Positions 60,951 to 64,000 of a stretch of DNA of 64,000 nt are shown in pieces (position 1 is the first letter of the stretch; every line of letters begins with the position of its first letter). The notes under the pieces are model-generated. The model made no database searches, was not told where the DNA came from, and saw nothing but the letters and a program-made list of their open reading frames with translations. This DNA is from Ilumatobacter coccineus YM16-304 (lineage in GTDB: Bacteria > Actinomycetota > Acidimicrobiia > Acidimicrobiales > Ilumatobacteraceae): positions 2,728,001-2,792,000 of the forward strand of contig NC_020520.1 in assembly GCF_000348785.1 (NCBI RefSeq), written 5' to 3'. Both the position numbers and the translations under genes were made by a program.

Positions 60951-62114
60951 ATGTCTGGCGTGGAAGCGATCGATCCGCTCGATGAGATCCAGCAACTGGC
61001 CGGCGACCTGATCAGCAGGGGAGTGCGGCGCATCCACACGCTCGCCTGGCGAGACCTCGACGACCCCGACGCCGGCGGCTCCGAAGTGCACGCCGACGAG
61101 TTCATGCGACGCTGGTCCGACGCCGGCCTCGACGTGCTCCACCGCACGTCCGCAGCGCTCGGCCAACCCGCGGAGTCGGAGCGCAATGGCTACCGGGTGA
61201 TCCGTCGCGGCAGCCGATACAGCGTGTTTCCTCGCACGATCGTGTCCGAGATGACGCGGCGGATGGGCCCGTACGACGCCCTCGTCGAGATCTGGAACGG
61301 CGTGCCGTGGATGTCGCCGGTGTGGTGCCGCAAGCCACGCATCACGTTCCTGCACCACGTCCACGGGCCGATGTGGGATCAGATCCTGCCGGGTCCGCTG
61401 GCAGCATTCGGACGAGCGCTCGAAACCAAGCTCGCCCCGCCGTTCTACAAGCGCGCCCTCACCGTGACGCCGTCGGACGCGACGCGCGAAGAGTTGATCG
61501 AGATCGGCTTCCGACCGGAGAAGGTCGTTGCGGTTCCCAACGGCACCGACCCACGTTTCTCACCGGGCGGCTCGAAGACCGAGCAGCCGTCGATCATCGC
61601 GGTGGCGCGGCTCGCGCCGGTGAAGCGGTTCGGTCTGCTGCTCGATGCGGTCGCAGCAGCGCGCCGTTCGGTACCCGACCTGACGTTGACCATCGTCGGT
61701 GACGGGCCGTCGGCCGACGAACTCCGCCGGAAGGTCGCCGAGATGGGCGCCGCATCGTGGGTCACCCTCGCCGGCCGCGTCGATCACGACGACCTCGTCG
61801 ACATGTATCGCTCGGCCTGGATTGTGGCCAGCGCATCGCTCGCCGAAGGGTGGGGCCTCAGCCTGACCGAAGCCGCTGGGTGCGGCACCCCCGCCGTGGC
61901 GACCGACATCCGTGGCCACCGCAGCAGCGTGGTCGACGGGGTGACCGGCATCCTCGCCGTTCCCGACGACCTCGGCGCAGCGATCGCCCGGGTACTCACC
62001 GACCACGACCTGCGGGCGACGCTCGCCACGGCTGCTCAGCAGCGAGTCGAGGCGATGACCTGGGACGCCACCGCCGCCGGCGTGCTCCGTCAACTCCACC
62101 GCGTCGCCGTCTGA
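60951..62114 (+). CDS. GT4-family glycosyltransferase
   Basis: GT-B fold retaining glycosyltransferase, 387 residues. The acceptor half has D-A-G-G-S-E-V-H-A-D-E-F (G-G-x-E motif), and the donor half has V-A-R-L-A-P-V-K-R, I-V-G-D-G-P, and E-G-W-G-L-S-L-T-E-A-A-G-C-G-T-P-A-V-A. The NDP-sugar is not identifiable. It closes the envelope cluster and would act in the cytoplasm, before lipid-linked intermediates cross the membrane. Confidence 0.88.
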   Translation: MSGVEAIDPLDEIQQLAGDLISRGVRRIHTLAWRDLDDPDAGGSEVHADEFMRRWSDAGLDVLHRTSAALGQPAESERNGYRVIRRGSRYSVFPRTIVSEMTRRMGPYDALVEIWNGVPWMSPVWCRKPRITFLHHVHGPMWDQILPGPLAAFGRALETKLAPPFYKRALTVTPSDATREELIEIGFRPEKVVAVPNGTDPRFSPGGSKTEQPSIIAVARLAPVKRFGLLLDAVAAARRSVPDLTLTIVGDGPSADELRRKVAEMGAASWVTLAGRVDHDDLVDMYRSAWIVASASLAEGWGLSLTEAAGCGTPAVATDIRGHRSSVVDGVTGILAVPDDLGAAIARVLTDHDLRATLATAAQQRVEAMTWDATAAGVLRQLHRVAV

Positions 62115-62141
62115 CGCCCCACCCATCGGAGCGGGCGGTCG

Positions 62142-63605
62142 TCAGGCCGTGGCTCGGGCGAGGGCGTCGATGCGGTAGCGGGCGAGCGAGGTGAGTCGAG
62201 CGGTTTCTGCCGGATCGATGGCGTCGTCATCGTCGTCTTCGTCATGGTCGTGATCGACGGGAAAGTCGGGCGGTCTGGCGCCGACGGGCAGGACGATGGT
62301 GCCGTCCGCCCGGATCGTGTAGCCGTGGCCGTTGGTGGCTCGCCGAGTTCGCCATCGTCGCCGGTGCTTGTCGGTGTTGTGATGGCCGCACAACACGGCG
62401 GCGTTGCGTTGGTCGGTCGCTCCGCCGTCACGGTCCCACTCGTCGATGTGGTCGACGTCGCACCAGTCGGCGGGGAGTTCGCACCCGGCGTGCTCGCAGT
62501 GCCGGATCAGCATCTTCGCGGCACGTCGAGCGCTCCCGGTGAACAGGCGCTGCTTGCGTCCCTGATCGATCACCACACGTCGGGCATCGACCACGGTGCG
62601 GCGAATGTGTCCGGCGAGTGCGGCACGCAACACGTCGTGCCCGTGCAACGGCACGCCGCTCACGGTCTCGCAGACGCTGCCCGACAGTGCGGTGGCGTCG
62701 GCGAGGAGTTCGCGGCTGGCGTCGGCGGTGAGGCCGGTGAAGGGGTCGACAGGCCGTCCGTCGAGGCCGGTGCGAGCAGAGAGTTCGGCATCGGCGAGCA
62801 TGCGCCCCCAGGTGTGAGCGTCGATCACGATGTTGACCACGGGCTCTGCCGGTACGGCGGCGACGCCGGCGGCGTTGGCGCTCATCGCCGTGCGGAACAG
62901 GTTGACGAGCGCGTCGAAGCGGCGTTGCCGGTCGGTACGTGCCAGCGCGAATCCGTCGGCGAACCCGCCGTGCTCGGCCCGCCTGGCTTCGAGGTCGGCC
63001 TGGTACTCGAGTTCGGTGAAGTGATCGTGAATCGCCAGCATCTCGGCGGTGGTGAGCCCGTCGCCGCCCGAGGCACGGATGTCGAGGGTGCCGCCGACGT
63101 CGACGACACGCGCCCGGCGACCCTCGATCTGTGCATCTCGATCATCGTGAGCGCCGTCGGCATCGGCTCGCGATTCGAAATGGTCGACCATGGCAGCGAA
63201 GTCGGAGTAGGGCAGGTGCTCTGCGTTGTCGAGCAGCATCGGAGCGAACTCGGGGAGTTGGTCACGCACACGCTGGTTCCCGTACGTCATCGACAGCTTC
63301 GTGGCTTGGGCGGCACCGAAACGGCCGTCGTACCACAGCGAGCCCAGATCAGCGACGTGATCGACCGCCTTCGCCTGACCGATCCGACGGGTCGCCTCAG
63401 CGGTCGACCAGTTGAGCCGCGCCCGACAGAACCCGGTCATCGATCGATGGCCTTCGGAACCGGCGATGTTGCGGCGATCGGCGATGGCCAGCAACGCCGC
63501 CATCTCGGCGTCGAGCCGACGGCGCTCGAGTTCATTCGCCTCGATCCGAGCGACCACGTCGTCGTCGGACAATCCGACCAACGACTCGACCACCTCCGAG
63601 AACAT
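62142..63605 (-). CDS. DUF222 / HNH endonuclease (13E12-type)
   Basis: Actinobacterial 13E12-repeat type protein, 487 residues: DUF222 over most of the length and an HNH nuclease near residues 380-415, with C-D-V-D-H-I-D-E-W and L-C-G-H-H-N. The C-terminus is Asp-rich. The HNH site suggests DNA cleavage, yet these proteins have no defined role. The ATG at 63605 is set by a TACACT box 6 bases upstream, and the site between the box and upstream DNA is a perfect LexA box, so it is a likely SOS gene. It may exist in several copies in the genome, as in Mycobacterium. Confidence 0.88.
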   Translation of the reverse strand: MFSEVVESLVGLSDDDVVARIEANELERRRLDAEMAALLAIADRRNIAGSEGHRSMTGFCRARLNWSTAEATRRIGQAKAVDHVADLGSLWYDGRFGAAQATKLSMTYGNQRVRDQLPEFAPMLLDNAEHLPYSDFAAMVDHFESRADADGAHDDRDAQIEGRRARVVDVGGTLDIRASGGDGLTTAEMLAIHDHFTELEYQADLEARRAEHGGFADGFALARTDRQRRFDALVNLFRTAMSANAAGVAAVPAEPVVNIVIDAHTWGRMLADAELSARTGLDGRPVDPFTGLTADASRELLADATALSGSVCETVSGVPLHGHDVLRAALAGHIRRTVVDARRVVIDQGRKQRLFTGSARRAAKMLIRHCEHAGCELPADWCDVDHIDEWDRDGGATDQRNAAVLCGHHNTDKHRRRWRTRRATNGHGYTIRADGTIVLPVGARPPDFPVDHDHDEDDDDDAIDPAETARLTSLARYRIDALARATA

Positions 63606-63611
63606 GAGTCC

Positions 63612-63617
63612 AGTGTA
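63612..63617 (-). promoter_or_regulatory. -10 box TACACT of the DUF222 gene (leaderless)
   Basis: On the minus strand TACACT ends 6 bases before the ATG at 63605, and the LexA box begins one base upstream of it. Confidence 0.55.
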
Positions 63618-63618
63618 G

Positions 63619-63634
63619 TCGAACAGGTGTTCGA
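63619..63634. promoter_or_regulatory. LexA (SOS) box TCGAAC-AGGT-GTTCGA
   Basis: A perfect 16-base palindrome with arms TCGAAC and GTTCGA around AGGT, equal to the actinobacterial SOS consensus. It lies against the -10 box of the DUF222 gene, where repressor binding would block RNA polymerase. A second perfect inverted repeat, CAGGTGTT/AACACCTG (63624-63646), overlaps it. Confidence 0.85.
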
Positions 63635-63877
63635 TAGCAACACCTGCGCAGGGGAAGGTACACGTCTGTCTGGCGTCCGGCGACTCTCTCGTGCCCGTCC
63701 TCTGCCTCTCTCTCGGGGTGGCGTGGTGAGTCGTCACCCGAAGGTGCGTCCCACGTTTGAACGCGCTCAGGTTGCCGGACAGCGGGTGAGTCTGGACGAT
63801 CGCCCATCGGTCGTCCTGATCGGCAGGCGCGAGCTTGCGTCGCGCTCGACGTCAAGGCCCAGGCCCACCGGCTGTTC

Positions 63878-64000
63878 TCAGATCACCCAGAGGTCGTCGC
63901 CAATCCTGATCTGCATCGTCTCGTACTGTTCCGAATCGTCGACGAACCGCAGCGAGAGACCGTTCTCGAGGTCAAGATCGATCCGGTCGGGGCCGATTGT
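63878..64000 (-). CDS. 3' end of an unidentified gene (runs off the window)
   Basis: An open minus-strand frame enters at the window edge and stops at TGA (63878-63880), giving the last 40 residues. They begin T-I-G-P-D-R-I-D-L-D-L-E and end D-D-L-W-V-I, a beta-strand-like alternation such as found in small DUF6188-type proteins, but too short to name. The 272 bases between it and the DUF222 start hold the LexA box and the promoter and nothing else recognisable. Confidence 0.55.
   Translation of the reverse strand, partial: TIGPDRIDLDLENGLSLRFVDDSEQYETMQIRIGDDLWVI

Noticed and set aside
62142-63605. DUF222/HNH gene as an intact mobile element
   Set aside because: No terminal repeats or target-site duplications were found within the available flanks; family repetitiveness alone is not proof.

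Overview
The window is GC-rich, densely coding actinobacterial DNA. The gene content fits an Ilumatobacter-like member of the Acidimicrobiia, although no rRNA or other taxonomic marker is present to prove it. Supporting signs are LLM-class (F420-type) and PPOX-class enzymes, a DinB/maleylpyruvate isomerase-fold protein, a DUF222/HNH (13E12-type) gene, a decaprenyl-phospho-arabinose pathway, and many start codons preceded by a TAnnnT -10 box with no room for a leader. No tRNA, rRNA, CRISPR array, insertion sequence or prophage was seen.

Layout. 1-13060 holds a LysM lipoprotein, a convergent intergenic region with a palindromic repeat family, a metallo-beta-lactamase-fold hydrolase, an oxidoreductase plus ProA-like dehydrogenase pair, an M1 peptidase lipoprotein, a CPBP protease overlapping panC, a P1-type peptidase, an LLM oxidoreductase, a carboxylesterase and a hexapeptide acyltransferase. 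13220-24302 holds a heterodimeric ABC exporter and a run of small catabolic-type enzymes (SDRs, PPOX proteins, phosphatase, methyltransferase, SnoaL-like). 24305-29483 is ctaA followed by a four-gene branched-chain-type ABC importer whose first permease carries an exported N-terminal domain; no binding protein is present. 29552-36110 is mixed metabolism (hotdog-like protein, oxidoreductase, two HAD/CDP-alcohol enzymes, disulfide reductase, SSB-like protein, DUF1015).

36160-44527 is a housekeeping block: HAD phosphatase, a histone H1-like protein, tlyA, NAD kinase, recN, pyrG, Nudix, xerD and an HD protein. MATE and trpS lie on the other strand. From a single promoter at 46925 an eight-gene string (scpA, scpB, rluB, tyrA, aroA, HAD-IB, decaprenyl-phosphate phosphoribosyltransferase, methyltransferase) runs with almost every junction overlapping. 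It leads into an envelope region: SGNH protein, dprE1, dprE2, acyltransferase-3/SGNH fusion, a GT-C-like membrane protein and a GT4 glycosyltransferase. Together HAD-IB, UbiA-type transferase, DprE1 and DprE2 could supply decaprenyl-phospho-arabinose to the neighbouring transferases. The window closes with a DUF222/HNH gene under a textbook actinobacterial LexA box and the 3' end of an unidentified gene.

Regulatory DNA is unusually readable. At about twenty genes on both strands a TAnnnT hexamer ends 6-9 (once 11) bases before the start codon, pointing to leaderless transcription. Three of these hexamers begin with the TAG stop codon of the preceding gene. Four strong hairpins sit at gene ends, three of them sharing a related core.
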